64,000 nucleotides of DNA from Arthrobacter crusticola (GTDB lineage Bacteria; Actinomycetota; Actinomycetes; Actinomycetales; Micrococcaceae), in assembly GCF_004357995.1 (NCBI RefSeq), contig NZ_SMTK01000005.1, positions 124,001 to 188,000 on the forward strand. The letters are read 5' to 3'. The translations under genes were made by a program, and so were the position numbers. The notes beneath the pieces are model-generated. The model searched no databases. It saw only the letters and a program-made list of their open reading frames with translations, and was not told the origin of the DNA. Shown here piece by piece: positions 53,886 through 62,746 of this stretch. Numbering within the stretch: position 1 is the first letter of the stretch; the number at the start of each line of letters is the position of its first letter.

Positions 53886-55274
53886 CTAGGCGGAATTGCC
53901 CTCGTTGGTTCCCTCGGACCGGGCGGCACGGCGTCGTGCACGTTCGCGGGCAAGCACTTCGCGGAGCGGCGGCACCACCACGCCCTGCTCCGCCATCCGC
54001 CGCCGCACTGTGCGCCGGACGATCAGGATCGCCGCAGCTCCTGCCGCAAGGATCACAAGCTGGAAGGCCATGGCGATCCGGAACGAACCAAGGGCATACA
54101 GGTCGTCCCCGGACAGGCCCCGCGCGTACAGGACGTCAAGTATCACCCCGATTCCGTACATTGCGACCAGGGAAGCGACGAATCCCCCGATGTTCACGAT
54201 GCCCGTGGCCGTTCCCATCCGCGATGACGGGTTGAAGGTGCGTGCGAAGTCGAAGGCGATCATCGACCCGGGACCCCCGAGGGCCAGCGCCACGATGAGC
54301 AGCGTGAGCAGCCACAGGGGTGCCGGCCCGGACGCAAGCAGGACGGCGAGCCAGCAGCCTGCTATGCCGGACGCGATGGCCAAAACCATGGTCGAGCGGC
54401 GCAGGGGGTGCCGCGACACATAGAGTCCGAGCATCGGCCCGGACACAATGCCCACGGCGACGAACAGCGTCATCAGCGCCGACGCCCCCACGGGGTCCAC
54501 CCCTTCGGCCCGCACGAGATACGGGTAGCCCCAGATCAGCACGAACACCGTGCCGGGAAACTGAACTGTGAAGTGGGACCACAGCCCGAGGCGGGTTCCG
54601 GGCTGGCGCCAGGCCTGCGCGAGGGAAATCCCGGTCTGGCGCAGCCCGGTCTTTGCCCGCGGCTGGCGCTGCGGGGCATCCCTGATGACGGCCACCGCGA
54701 GGACGACGGCGAGCGCCGACAGACCGGCGGCCGACAGGAACGCTGTGCTCCACCCTGCCGCGCCGAGCAGCGCCGCGAACGGTACCACCGACACCACCTG
54801 ACCGAGCTGTCCGATGATCCCGGTCAACTGGGTCAGCACGGGAATCCGACGGGACTCGAACCAGGCCGGAAGCAGGCGCAGCACCGAGATGAAGGTCAGT
54901 GCGTCGCCGGCGCCGACGAGCAACCTTCCCGCGATCCCTGCGCCAACGGTCTCAGAGAGAGCAAGCTGCACCTGGCCCAAGGCCATCAGCACGGCCCCGG
55001 CGAGGATGAGCAGACGCGGGCCGACCCGGTCGACCAGGACCCCGACAGGGATCTGCAGCGCCGCGTACACCAGCAGCTGCACCACGGTGAAGATGGAAAG
55101 CGCGGAGGCGCCGGCCGAGTAGCGTTCGGTCGCTTCAAGCCCCGCGACGCCGAAGCTCGTCCGCTGGGTCACGGCGATGAGGTAGGCGACCACGCCGGTC
55201 CCCCACACCACCCATGCCCGGCGTCCGCCCACCCCTCCATTATTGGTGCTGGGGTCCGAACCGGGCACCAGCAA
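53886..55274 (-). CDS. MFS transporter
   Basis: A 462-residue transporter with 12 helices and a basic C-terminal tail. Motif A-like loops appear as GVLVDRVGPRLLILAGA after helix 2 and in the second half. GTGVVAYLIAVTQRTSFGVAGLEATERYSAGASAL opens it. Substrate unknown. The first start in frame is TTG 55274. GTG 55268 or later codons are possible because no strong ribosome site stands out. It is divergent from a TetR gene with a palindromic operator, so it is a likely TetR target. Confidence 0.87.
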   Translation of the reverse strand: MLVPGSDPSTNNGGVGGRRAWVVWGTGVVAYLIAVTQRTSFGVAGLEATERYSAGASALSIFTVVQLLVYAALQIPVGVLVDRVGPRLLILAGAVLMALGQVQLALSETVGAGIAGRLLVGAGDALTFISVLRLLPAWFESRRIPVLTQLTGIIGQLGQVVSVVPFAALLGAAGWSTAFLSAAGLSALAVVLAVAVIRDAPQRQPRAKTGLRQTGISLAQAWRQPGTRLGLWSHFTVQFPGTVFVLIWGYPYLVRAEGVDPVGASALMTLFVAVGIVSGPMLGLYVSRHPLRRSTMVLAIASGIAGCWLAVLLASGPAPLWLLTLLIVALALGGPGSMIAFDFARTFNPSSRMGTATGIVNIGGFVASLVAMYGIGVILDVLYARGLSGDDLYALGSFRIAMAFQLVILAAGAAAILIVRRTVRRRMAEQGVVVPPLREVLARERARRRAARSEGTNEGNSA

Positions 55275-55351
55275 AGCAAGTGATTGTTGTTGCGTCTTTC
55301 CAGCGATCTGTCGCTTCCCGTCCGAATCCCATAATCCATCCGGATTACCAA

Positions 55352-55388
55352 CCTATGGTTAGTAGGCGACTGCCTATAGGGTATAGGC
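55352..55388. promoter_or_regulatory. TetR operator in the divergent MFS-TetR gap
   Basis: GCCTATA-GGG-TATAGGC (55372-55388) is a perfect 7-bp inverted repeat with a 3-base centre, ending 7 bp before the TetR ATG. A further half-site TAGGC (55363-55367), forming TAGGC-GACT-GCCTA with the left arm, and a CCTATGG at 55352-55358 extend it. The block is AT-richer than its surroundings and would overlap the promoters of both genes. Confidence 0.82.
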
Positions 55389-55395
55389 TGACCTT

Positions 55396-55992
55396 ATGCG
55401 TTCAGGTCTCACCACCAACACCGTCATCCGCTGCGCCGCTGACCTTTCTGACGAACTGGGCTTTGATTCCTTGTCGATCTCTGCCGTTGCCCGCCGCCTC
55501 GGAGTGGCGGCGCCGAGTCTGTACTCCCACGTCCGGGACCTTCCAGCGCTTAGAGCGGGCGTTTCCGCGCTGGCCTTGGAGGAATTGTCGGACGCTATTT
55601 CGACCCGGATAGCTGGCAGAAGCGGGCGGGAAGCCCTTTTCGGCTTCGCCGAAGCACATCAGGTGTATGCGTCGCGCTCACCCGGGCGGTGGCAATCTCT
55701 TCAGCATCTCACCGCTGGCGGGATGGCCGGTTCCGCTGCGGTGGGACGCCTTGTTGCCCTGACCCAATCCGTGCTGCACCGGTACGCGCTGCGTCCCGAG
55801 TGGCAGGTGCATGCCACTCGAATGCTCGGAAGCTTCATCAACGGCTTTATTGCGCTAGCTGGATCAGGCAGCTTCAGTCACCGTAGTCCCGGGCCGGAAT
55901 CGTCGTGGGACATCGCGATCGACGCTATGCACACCCTCTTTTCAAGTTGGCCATCCATGGATAGCCCTGACCCTGCAAGGAAGCTTCATTGA
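55396..55992 (+). CDS. TetR-family transcriptional regulator (WHG-type C-terminus)
   Basis: A 198-residue repressor. The helix-turn-helix reads VIRCAADLSDELGFDSLSIS and AVARRLGVAAPSLYSHVRDL. The C-terminal ligand domain, with QVHATRMLGSFINGFIALAGSGSF, resembles the TetR WHG group. Expected to repress itself and the divergent MFS gene through the operator just upstream. Its stop overlaps the TTG start of the SGNH hydrolase. Confidence 0.92.
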   Translation: MRSGLTTNTVIRCAADLSDELGFDSLSISAVARRLGVAAPSLYSHVRDLPALRAGVSALALEELSDAISTRIAGRSGREALFGFAEAHQVYASRSPGRWQSLQHLTAGGMAGSAAVGRLVALTQSVLHRYALRPEWQVHATRMLGSFINGFIALAGSGSFSHRSPGPESSWDIAIDAMHTLFSSWPSMDSPDPARKLH

Positions 55993-57149
55993 TCAGCATC
56001 CCTCTCACCCCAGCTCATCTGCGCGGCGCGCAGGAAGTGGAAAGCACGTCCCGCGGTCTTCGTCCGCACCGCCTGCCGGCGTGGGTACGCACGCAGTTCC
56101 CGGACCCGCAGCTCATGATGATGGAGGCACAGCCTTCGGGAATCAGGGTGGTGGGGAAAACGTCCGCGGGTCATCTGGAACTTGTCACGCATCCGACGCG
56201 GCTTGCTTATCGCGGGGTTGATCGCCCACGCGGTCAAGTGGACCTCACCAGCAACGGCATCCTGATTGGAAGTGACGTTCTCTCCGGAGGCGATGTTACT
56301 GAAGTAGACCCGCAGACAGGGTCATCTACGTTTAGGTCAGGCGTCGCGCACGTCTCGGTCTTCGCTGACCTGCCTGAGGGCGACAAGCTGATTGAGCTGT
56401 GGCTGCCTCACAATGAGTCCGTCGAATTGGTCGAACTCCGGGCGGACGCTCCCGTTGCTGCGGTGGCTCCGGCAGGGCCGGTCTGGCTTCACCACGGCAG
56501 CTCCATCAGCCAGGGCTCGAACTCGAGCACTCCGACAGGAATCTGGCCGGCGGTCGCGGCGCGCGCTGGCGGAGCCCAGCTTCACAACCTCGGCTTCGGC
56601 GGAAGCGCACTTGCTGATCCTTTCGTCGCCCGGGTGATCCGTGACACCCCGGCTGATTTCATCAGCGTCAAGCTCGGCATCAACCTCGTGAATCTGGACG
56701 TGATGAGGATGAGGGCGTTCGAATCCGCAGTTCACGGGTTCCTCGATACGATCCGCGACGGCCACCCCGGAACACCACTCCTGCTCGTCTCTCCCATCTT
56801 CTGCGGCATCCACGAGGACACACCCGGCCCGGGAGCCATCGATCCTGCCAGCTTCGGCACGGACCAGATCCGGTTCATGGCGACCGGCGAGGAGGCCGAT
56901 ACAGCCCAAGGCCGTCTGACTCTCCGCACCATCAGGGCCTGCCTGGCGTCGATCGTTGAACGGAGATCGGAAGATGAAAACCTCCACTTCCTTGACGGCC
57001 TTCACCTTTACGGTCAGGACGACGCAACCAAGCATCCGCTGCCGGATGCGCTCCATCCCGATATGGCCACCCACGAGATGATCGGCGAACGGTTCGCCGC
57101 GTACGCATTCTCCCCCCTAGGGCCCTTCGCCCGCAGGAGCGGTTCATGA
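55989..57149 (+). CDS. SGNH/GDSL-type esterase
   Basis: A 386-residue protein with an N-terminal beta domain (about 1-165) and a C-terminal SGNH hydrolase domain: block I GPVWLHHGSSISQGSNSSTP with the nucleophile Ser, block II Gly in LHNLGFGGSALADPF, block III-like KLGINLVN with Asn, and the Asp/His block HPLPDALHPDMATHEMIGERFA. It should hydrolyse an ester or acetyl group. The TTG start (55989) overlaps the TetR stop (TTGA), which couples it to its regulator. Confidence 0.87.
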   Translation: MISIPLTPAHLRGAQEVESTSRGLRPHRLPAWVRTQFPDPQLMMMEAQPSGIRVVGKTSAGHLELVTHPTRLAYRGVDRPRGQVDLTSNGILIGSDVLSGGDVTEVDPQTGSSTFRSGVAHVSVFADLPEGDKLIELWLPHNESVELVELRADAPVAAVAPAGPVWLHHGSSISQGSNSSTPTGIWPAVAARAGGAQLHNLGFGGSALADPFVARVIRDTPADFISVKLGINLVNLDVMRMRAFESAVHGFLDTIRDGHPGTPLLLVSPIFCGIHEDTPGPGAIDPASFGTDQIRFMATGEEADTAQGRLTLRTIRACLASIVERRSEDENLHFLDGLHLYGQDDATKHPLPDALHPDMATHEMIGERFAAYAFSPLGPFARRSGS

Positions 57150-57182
57150 TTGAAGCATGAACCGCCACGCCCTCGCACAGCT

Positions 57183-57941
57183 GTGAACCACAGCAAGCCG
57201 CTCCGCCGCCCCACACGGCCAATGGTGGGCCTGCTCCTGCTCGGGATCCTGCTGTCCGTGCTGGTACTTCTCGGACCCGGACTGCTCAGCGCCCTGCGCA
57301 TCGGGGACGGCCCGCTGCTGGCGGGCTCGGAGTGCATGGTGCAAACCCCGGACGGAGAGATCGGACTCGACCGGGAGGAGGCGCAGCTGGCGACGACGGC
57401 GGTGGCGCTCCGGGCGCGCGGGGCGGAGGTCCCGGACACCCCAGGGATCGACGAAGCGGTGCTGCAGCGGCTGGCCGAGGGGCCGTCGGGGGATGCCGGC
57501 CCCAGCCTGAGCTGCCGGGGCTCCGCCGCCGACGACCTGCCGGAACAGCAGCTCACTGCTGCCGGCCTGACGCCGCGCGCCGAGCAGGTCCGGACGGCGA
57601 TGACCGTGGTGTTCGGTGAGCAGAGCCTGGGCGGCTTCGTTCCGGGGGGCGTCGACCAGGGGCACGGAGCGGACTCGACGCACTACGACGGTCGGGCCAT
57701 CGACATCTTTTTCCGTCCGGTGAGTGAGGAGAACCGGCGCCAGGGGTGGATGCTCGCCCACTGGCTTGTCGCCCATGCCGAGGACCTCGATATCCAGTAC
57801 GTCATCTTCGACGACCAGTTCTGGAGCGCACATCTTCCCCGGGGCCGGTGGCACGACTACGAGGCACCCGATCCCGCCAACGAGATCCTGCGCCACCTCG
57901 ACCACGTCCACGTGGACGTACTCCGTGGAGGTGCCGGCTAA
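57183..57941 (+). CDS. Membrane-anchored M15-like (VanY/hedgehog-fold) peptidase-like protein
   Basis: About 252 residues with one N-terminal helix (MVGLLLLGILLSVLVLLGPGLL) and an external domain. The C-terminal part has the M15 zinc pattern SxHxxGxAxD, as ADSTHYDGRAIDIFF, and the later HxH in HLDHVHVDV, so it may be a D-Ala-D-Ala carboxypeptidase-like enzyme. The catalytic Glu is not certain. Start uncertain among TTG 57150, GTG 57183 and ATG 57222. The K+ channel gene follows at about 127 bp. Confidence 0.75.
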   Translation: MNHSKPLRRPTRPMVGLLLLGILLSVLVLLGPGLLSALRIGDGPLLAGSECMVQTPDGEIGLDREEAQLATTAVALRARGAEVPDTPGIDEAVLQRLAEGPSGDAGPSLSCRGSAADDLPEQQLTAAGLTPRAEQVRTAMTVVFGEQSLGGFVPGGVDQGHGADSTHYDGRAIDIFFRPVSEENRRQGWMLAHWLVAHAEDLDIQYVIFDDQFWSAHLPRGRWHDYEAPDPANEILRHLDHVHVDVLRGGAG

Positions 57942-58068
57942 GGATTGGTCCCCGGGCCCGGCAGAGCCCGCCCAGCTCCCGCCGCGACACGCCCGGACGG
58001 CGTTCCCGCCCGGTCATGGGGGTATGGTCAATCGGTATGTGCTGGCAGGGAACGAAGGGAACGCAGGG

Positions 58069-59097
58069 GTGCCATTTGTACTATCCCGTCTGATCCGGCA
58101 GCTTGGACGTGCGCGCTTCTGGGTACTGCCGGCTTTCATCATCACCGCTGTATTCGTTACCAGCTGGCCTCTCATGGCGTGGGCCGAGCCCTCCAGCAAC
58201 TCGATCACGTCGGTGAAGACGTACTGGTGGTGGTTTCTGGTCACCGCCGCCACTGTGGGATACGGCGATTTTTTCCCCACCACGGTCGGCGGCCGCCTCG
58301 TCGGGGTGTATGTCATCGTCGGCGGCATCGTGACGCTGACCACCTTGTTTACCAGAATCGCAACCGCGATCGACAATGCGAAGGGACAACGCATGAAAGG
58401 CCACCGGCATGTGGAGCTGTCGGATCACCTCGTGATCGTGGGCTACACCCCAGGACGGACCGAACGGCTGATTCGGGAAATCACGGCGGACGATGCCCGT
58501 CAGGTTGTCCTGTGCGCCGCGGAGGACGTGCGGGAAAACCCGATGCCCGAGCAGCACGGTCTGGATTTCGTCCGCGGTGACCTCGCCGACGAGAGCGTGC
58601 TGCGGCGTGCCGGGGTGCACCGGGCCGCCCGCGTGCTCATTGACGCCCGCGACGACAATGAGGCACTCGCCGTCACCGTCGCCGTCACGCATGTGAACCC
58701 CACCGCGCACACGGTGGTGACCCTGCGCGATATGGGCCGGGCCCGCAACTTCTCCTATGTCGACGACAACGTCCGCTGCGTCCAGTGGCACTCACCCCGC
58801 CTTGCCACCGAGGAGCTCGAAGATCCCGGGATCGCCGTCGTGTACGCCGACCTGATGAGCCACGGCGGCCGCAACACCTACAGCACGCGGCTGCCCGATG
58901 CGCTGCCGCCGGTCAACTTCGGACAGATTCAGGAAGCCCTGGGACGCAGCTTCACCGCCACTGTGCTCGCCGTGCAGCACGAGGGCACCATCATCAACCC
59001 CGGCTGGGAGACGCGGCTGCCCGAGAGCGCTGTCCTGTTCTACGTCGGCGAGCGCAGGCTCTCCGACGAGGAGATCCTCGGCGCCATCGCACCGTAG
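58069..59097 (+). CDS. Two-helix potassium channel with RCK (TrkA-N/TrkA-C) domains
   Basis: A 342-residue MthK-like channel subunit. Helix 1 (about 17-37), pore loop with the K+ selectivity filter TAATVGYGDFFPTT, helix 2 (GVYVIVGGIVTLTTLF), then an RCK domain starting HLVIVGYTPGRTERLIREI, and a C-terminal region. The glycine-rich VGYTPG resembles the GxGxxG nucleotide loop but is degenerate, so NAD-type binding is doubtful. GTG 58069 is preferred because AAGGGAA lies eight bases upstream. The frame is open far upstream. Confidence 0.9.
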   Translation: MPFVLSRLIRQLGRARFWVLPAFIITAVFVTSWPLMAWAEPSSNSITSVKTYWWWFLVTAATVGYGDFFPTTVGGRLVGVYVIVGGIVTLTTLFTRIATAIDNAKGQRMKGHRHVELSDHLVIVGYTPGRTERLIREITADDARQVVLCAAEDVRENPMPEQHGLDFVRGDLADESVLRRAGVHRAARVLIDARDDNEALAVTVAVTHVNPTAHTVVTLRDMGRARNFSYVDDNVRCVQWHSPRLATEELEDPGIAVVYADLMSHGGRNTYSTRLPDALPPVNFGQIQEALGRSFTATVLAVQHEGTIINPGWETRLPESAVLFYVGERRLSDEEILGAIAP

Positions 59098-59175
59098 CCC
59101 GCGGACGCCGCCTTCACCGATTACTCGCCCGCGCCCGACGGACTGCGGGCCTCCCGGTCTCCCTGAACGTTTCGC

Positions 59176-60495
59176 TCATGCCCCCGTCCCAAGCCCTGGA
59201 TCCATCGGGCTTCCGGTCCGCACAGCGGAGACGACGCCGAGGATCCCCCGGGCGGTCGCTGCCGCGTCCTCCCGGTCGAAGATCAACGACGCATGGGTGG
59301 ATCCGTCGACGACGTGGTGCAGGTTGTTGGTCGACAGTGCTGCGAGGGCTTCCTGCGAAGCGATCCAGCCGGGCCGGCTCCCGGTGCCTGCGCTCAGGAC
59401 CGCCAGCGGTTTGTCGGTGAAGGTCCTCAGAGCCGCGGCCTGCCGCACCGAGGATCCGGCGTGGAGATACTCCTCCACAGTGCTCTGCAGGTGGCTGGGG
59501 TCGGACACCCCAACCACCCGGCCGAAGCCAAGCCGCGCCGCGGCCGCCACCAGCGCGGAGACCCGGCTCATCGTGTCATCCGGGTCCGCCGCTGCGGGCT
59601 GTGCCGGTTCGGCTTCCTGTTCCGCTGCCGGTGCCGGTGCCGTCGAGTCCACCAGGACCAGTCCGGCCACCTCCCCGGGATAACGGGCGGCGAAGGTGAG
59701 TGCGTAGAGGCCGCCGAATGAATGCCCGGCCAGGACGTACGGTCCGGGCTCGTTCCCCCGCTCCAGCAAGGTGTGAAGGTCGGCGGCGACGTGCGCGCCG
59801 TCTTGCGGTGTGGTCGCCGGCTCGCTCCGTCCGCGGCCGGCCCGGTCGTAGACGCACACCCGGGTGTTCGCGGCGACGACCGGCGTGATCCATCGAAGGT
59901 CTGAGGACTTCAGGCCGGCACCCGGTTCAAGGACCACGGTCGGGCTGCCCGAGCCGGTGCAGTTCAGGTACAGGCGGTGTCCGCCGACGTCGATCAGTTC
60001 ACCCGGCGCCGGAGGAGCCTGCGCATCAACCGCTCCACGCACGGTCTCGGAGCCAGCGCCCAGGGAAGCCAGCACGAGTACCGCGATGCCCGGGTAGAGC
60101 AGCAGCCGGGCGCCGCGGCTCCGAAGCCGCCGGCTGATCTGTACGGTCATCCAGAGTGCCAACACCACGAGGGCGGGAGGCCACACCCAGGCGAGCGCCT
60201 CGTGCAGCGGGGAACCGAATGCCAGCAGGAGGAATCCGCCCGTTCCCAGGAAGAGAGCCGGCGCGAACGCCCAGGCCTGTGGATGATCGGTGAACCTCAC
60301 CGCGAGCACAGCCAGCATCGCCCAGCCCAGCGCAAGCCCGACCAGGATGGCTCCGGTCACCCCGGCCTCGGTTGCCGGCACGAACGGCGCGGCGGCCAGC
60401 AGCAGCGCAGCGAGGATCCCGGTACCCACCGAGCCGGCAGCAATCGCTCCAAGGTGTTGCCTGGGCGGGAATTTCGGATCGGGAGCGTCGTACAT
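59176..60495 (-). CDS. Alpha/beta hydrolase with N-terminal membrane domain
   Basis: A 439-residue protein: about five helices in residues 15-145, then a hydrolase domain with NCTGSGSPTVVLEPGAGLKSS, the nucleophile in GPYVLAGHSFGGLYALTFAARYPG (G-H-S-F-G) and a His in HHVVDGSTHASLIFD. This domain order occurs in actinobacterial membrane hydrolases of unknown substrate. Divergent from the GlxA-type regulator, 111 bp apart. Confidence 0.87.
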   Translation of the reverse strand: MYDAPDPKFPPRQHLGAIAAGSVGTGILAALLLAAAPFVPATEAGVTGAILVGLALGWAMLAVLAVRFTDHPQAWAFAPALFLGTGGFLLLAFGSPLHEALAWVWPPALVVLALWMTVQISRRLRSRGARLLLYPGIAVLVLASLGAGSETVRGAVDAQAPPAPGELIDVGGHRLYLNCTGSGSPTVVLEPGAGLKSSDLRWITPVVAANTRVCVYDRAGRGRSEPATTPQDGAHVAADLHTLLERGNEPGPYVLAGHSFGGLYALTFAARYPGEVAGLVLVDSTAPAPAAEQEAEPAQPAAADPDDTMSRVSALVAAAARLGFGRVVGVSDPSHLQSTVEEYLHAGSSVRQAAALRTFTDKPLAVLSAGTGSRPGWIASQEALAALSTNNLHHVVDGSTHASLIFDREDAAATARGILGVVSAVRTGSPMDPGLGTGA

Positions 60496-60606
60496 CGGAC
60501 AAGACTGCCAAGCGGGGGCAGCCGATGAGAGGGGTAAAAATGACCACTATGAAAAGGATCCTGCAACCTTGGATTGCGGGCGCCCCTCCGTGGGTACAGT
60601 GGGCCC

Positions 60607-61569
60607 ATGCACAGTGTCGTTGCCTTGGCCTTGGCTGATGTCGTGGCGTTTGACCTGGCCATTCCCGCGCAGGTATTCGGGCACGAGGATGAGCGGCAGC
60701 TTTACTCCTTCGCGGTGTGCGCAGCCGAACCCGGCCTGGTCCAGACGACGACCGGCTACGCCATCCACGCCGCGGAAGGGCTCGACGCACTTCGATCGGC
60801 CGACACCATTGTGGTGCCCGGATTCAGCCCGCTCACCGGCCCTCGCCCCGAGGTGTCCCAGGCGCTGCGCGACGCCGCGGCGAGCGGGGCCCGGGTGGTG
60901 TCCGTCTGCACCGGGGCTTTCGCGTTGGCGGCCGCCGGGCTGCTTGACGGACGGCGGGCCACCACCCACTGGCGGAACGCAGAGCGTCTGCAGACCCTCT
61001 ATCCGGCCGTCGCCGTCGACGCAGGCGTCCTGTACATGGACGAGGGCGATGTCAGCACCAGCGCCGGCGTCGCGGCCGGAATCGACCTGTGCCTGCACCT
61101 GGTCCGAACCGACCACGGGACCGAGGCAGCGAACCGTATCGCCCGGCGGATGGTTGTGGCCCCTCACCGCGAGGGCGGACAGACCCAGTTCATCGAACGC
61201 CCCGTCGCTGCGCCCCTGACCCATTTCGCCGAAACGTGCGGCTGGGCCATCCAGCATCTGGCCGAGCCGCTGACCGTCGTCGACCTGGCCGCCCACGCCG
61301 GTTGGGCGCCCAGCAGCTTCGCGCGCAAGTTCCTGAAGGAGACCGGAACTACTCCCCTGCGCTGGCTGACCAGCCAGCGGATCGCCGAGGCATGCCGCCT
61401 GCTCGAAACGACCGACCTGACCGTGCAGGCAGTTGCCGTCAGGACCGGCCTGGGAACGCCGGCCAATTTCCGCCTGCACTTCACGCGCGAACTCAACACC
61501 ACGCCCTCCAGCTACCGCCGCCTCTATCAGGGACGGAACCGGTCGGCGCTTGCGCCACGGTCCTCCTGA
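60607..61569 (+). CDS. GlxA-family AraC-type regulator with DJ-1/PfpI domain
   Basis: A 320-residue regulator. Residues 1-165 form a DJ-1/PfpI-like domain with the elbow Cys in ARVVSVCTGAFALAAAGLLDGR and RATTHWRNAERLQ. Residues 210-310 form an AraC helix-turn-helix: LAAHAGWAPSSFARKFLKETG and QAVAVRTGLGTPANFRLHFTRELN. The sensor ligand is unknown. It probably controls a neighbouring gene such as the divergent hydrolase or the cupin downstream. Confidence 0.93.
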   Translation: MHSVVALALADVVAFDLAIPAQVFGHEDERQLYSFAVCAAEPGLVQTTTGYAIHAAEGLDALRSADTIVVPGFSPLTGPRPEVSQALRDAAASGARVVSVCTGAFALAAAGLLDGRRATTHWRNAERLQTLYPAVAVDAGVLYMDEGDVSTSAGVAAGIDLCLHLVRTDHGTEAANRIARRMVVAPHREGGQTQFIERPVAAPLTHFAETCGWAIQHLAEPLTVVDLAAHAGWAPSSFARKFLKETGTTPLRWLTSQRIAEACRLLETTDLTVQAVAVRTGLGTPANFRLHFTRELNTTPSSYRRLYQGRNRSALAPRSS

Positions 61570-61707
61570 CGGGCTCGCTTCCGCAGGTTCTGGTCCTTCC
61601 AGTTGACGCACTAGGGGCGCCTGCCACGCCTCCGCGCTGCTCCTGAATCGGCGGTGACCGGCCCGGGCGCCTTGGCGATCCCGGGACGAATGGGACAGAA
61701 TGCGGTC

Positions 61708-62181
61708 ATGGACATCACAGACAACGGCCCGAAGCCCAACGCCTTTGACATCGAGAGCGCGACGACGGCGAACTCCGATTACCGCCGCGTCGCCTGGACC
61801 GGCAAGCACCTGCAGGTGACCCTCATGTCGATCGAGCCCGGTGGCGCGATCGGCCTCGAGGTGCATCACGGAACCGACCAGTTCCTGCGCATCGATGCCG
61901 GAAAGGGGCGGGTGAAGATGGGGCCCTCGAAGGACGACCTGTCGTTCCAGCAGGACGTCGGGGACGGCTGGAGCATCCAGGTGCCCGCCGGCACCTGGCA
62001 CGACGTCGAGAACACCGGGGATGAACCACTCCGCCTCTACACCATCTACGCGCCCACGCACCACGCGCAGGGCATCGTGCAGGCGACGCCGGAGGACGCC
62101 GAGAAGGACGAGGAGCAGGGCCGCGACGAGCCGCCGTCGTGGGTCGAGGAAGTGGATGACAAGGGCGAAGAGACCGCCTGA
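61708..62181 (+). CDS. Cupin-domain protein
   Basis: A 157-residue protein with cupin motifs GGAIGLEVHHGTDQFLRIDAG and SIQVPAGTWHDVENTGDEPL, and an acidic C-terminal tail (EDAEKDEEQGRDEPPSW). Similar short cupins with a tail containing HHAQGIVQATPEDAE are widespread and uncharacterised. The ATG at 61708 is preferred; one at 61690 is possible. It ends just before a strong terminator shared with the YjbR gene. Confidence 0.87.
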   Translation: MDITDNGPKPNAFDIESATTANSDYRRVAWTGKHLQVTLMSIEPGGAIGLEVHHGTDQFLRIDAGKGRVKMGPSKDDLSFQQDVGDGWSIQVPAGTWHDVENTGDEPLRLYTIYAPTHHAQGIVQATPEDAEKDEEQGRDEPPSWVEEVDDKGEETA

Positions 62182-62189
62182 TTCCTGCT

Positions 62190-62228
62190 CCATGAGCCGT
62201 CCGCGAACGTTCGCTGGACGGCTCATGG
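62190..62228. terminator. Strong bidirectional terminator between the cupin and yjbR genes
   Basis: A 13-bp perfect inverted repeat (62190-62202 and 62216-62228) whose loop is itself the 12-bp palindrome GCGAACGTTCGC (62203-62214), so the full hairpin extends to 19 bp with a single bulged T. TTTT follows at 62231 on the plus strand. Confidence 0.92.
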
Positions 62229-62235
62229 CGTTTTG

Positions 62236-62634
62236 TCAGGGCGCGCCGGTCGACCAGCCCAGTCCCTCCCGGTCCGCGGCTGGCAGTGACGCGACGATCA
62301 GGTCGTAGGAGTCCTCGATCATGTCGTGCACGGTTCCGGCGGACAGGCTTCCGTCGAGCCTCACTCCGTTCCAGTGCCTTTTGTTGAGGTGCCAGGCGCC
62401 GGTGATCTCCGGGTGGGCCGCGCGGAGCTGGACGGCAAGGGCCGGATCGCACTTCAAGGAGATGGACAGCGGGTCGGCGTCGACGCCGACCAAGGCGAAG
62501 ATCTTCCCAGGGACAGGCCTCCTGTCCTGCTGCCGGACCCTGACACGGAACACCGCGGTCTCCGGACCGAAGGGGTAGTCCTCGTAGGCACCGGGGAAGG
62601 ACAGGCACGTGGCGCAGAGCCAGTCGAAGTCCAT
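62236..62634 (-). CDS. MmcQ/YjbR-family protein
   Basis: A 132-residue protein opening MDFDWLCATCLSFPGAYEDYPFG, with VFRVRVRQQ, LSISLKCDPALAVQLRAAHPEITGAWHLNKRHWNGVRLDG and the closing SYDLIVASLP. This is the YjbR fold, related to DNA-binding CyaY-like domains. Function unproven. Monocistronic. Convergent with the cupin and divergent from Cfa. Confidence 0.92.
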   Translation of the reverse strand: MDFDWLCATCLSFPGAYEDYPFGPETAVFRVRVRQQDRRPVPGKIFALVGVDADPLSISLKCDPALAVQLRAAHPEITGAWHLNKRHWNGVRLDGSLSAGTVHDMIEDSYDLIVASLPAADREGLGWSTGAP

Positions 62635-62746
62635 GCGACCACCCTAACCGTGACTCCTTCGGCCGGACCAGCACCGGCCGGGTGCGGGATGTCCGCCGCC
62701 GAACTGCTTCTGGCTCCCCCGGACAAGTCGTAGTAGACAGGAGGCC

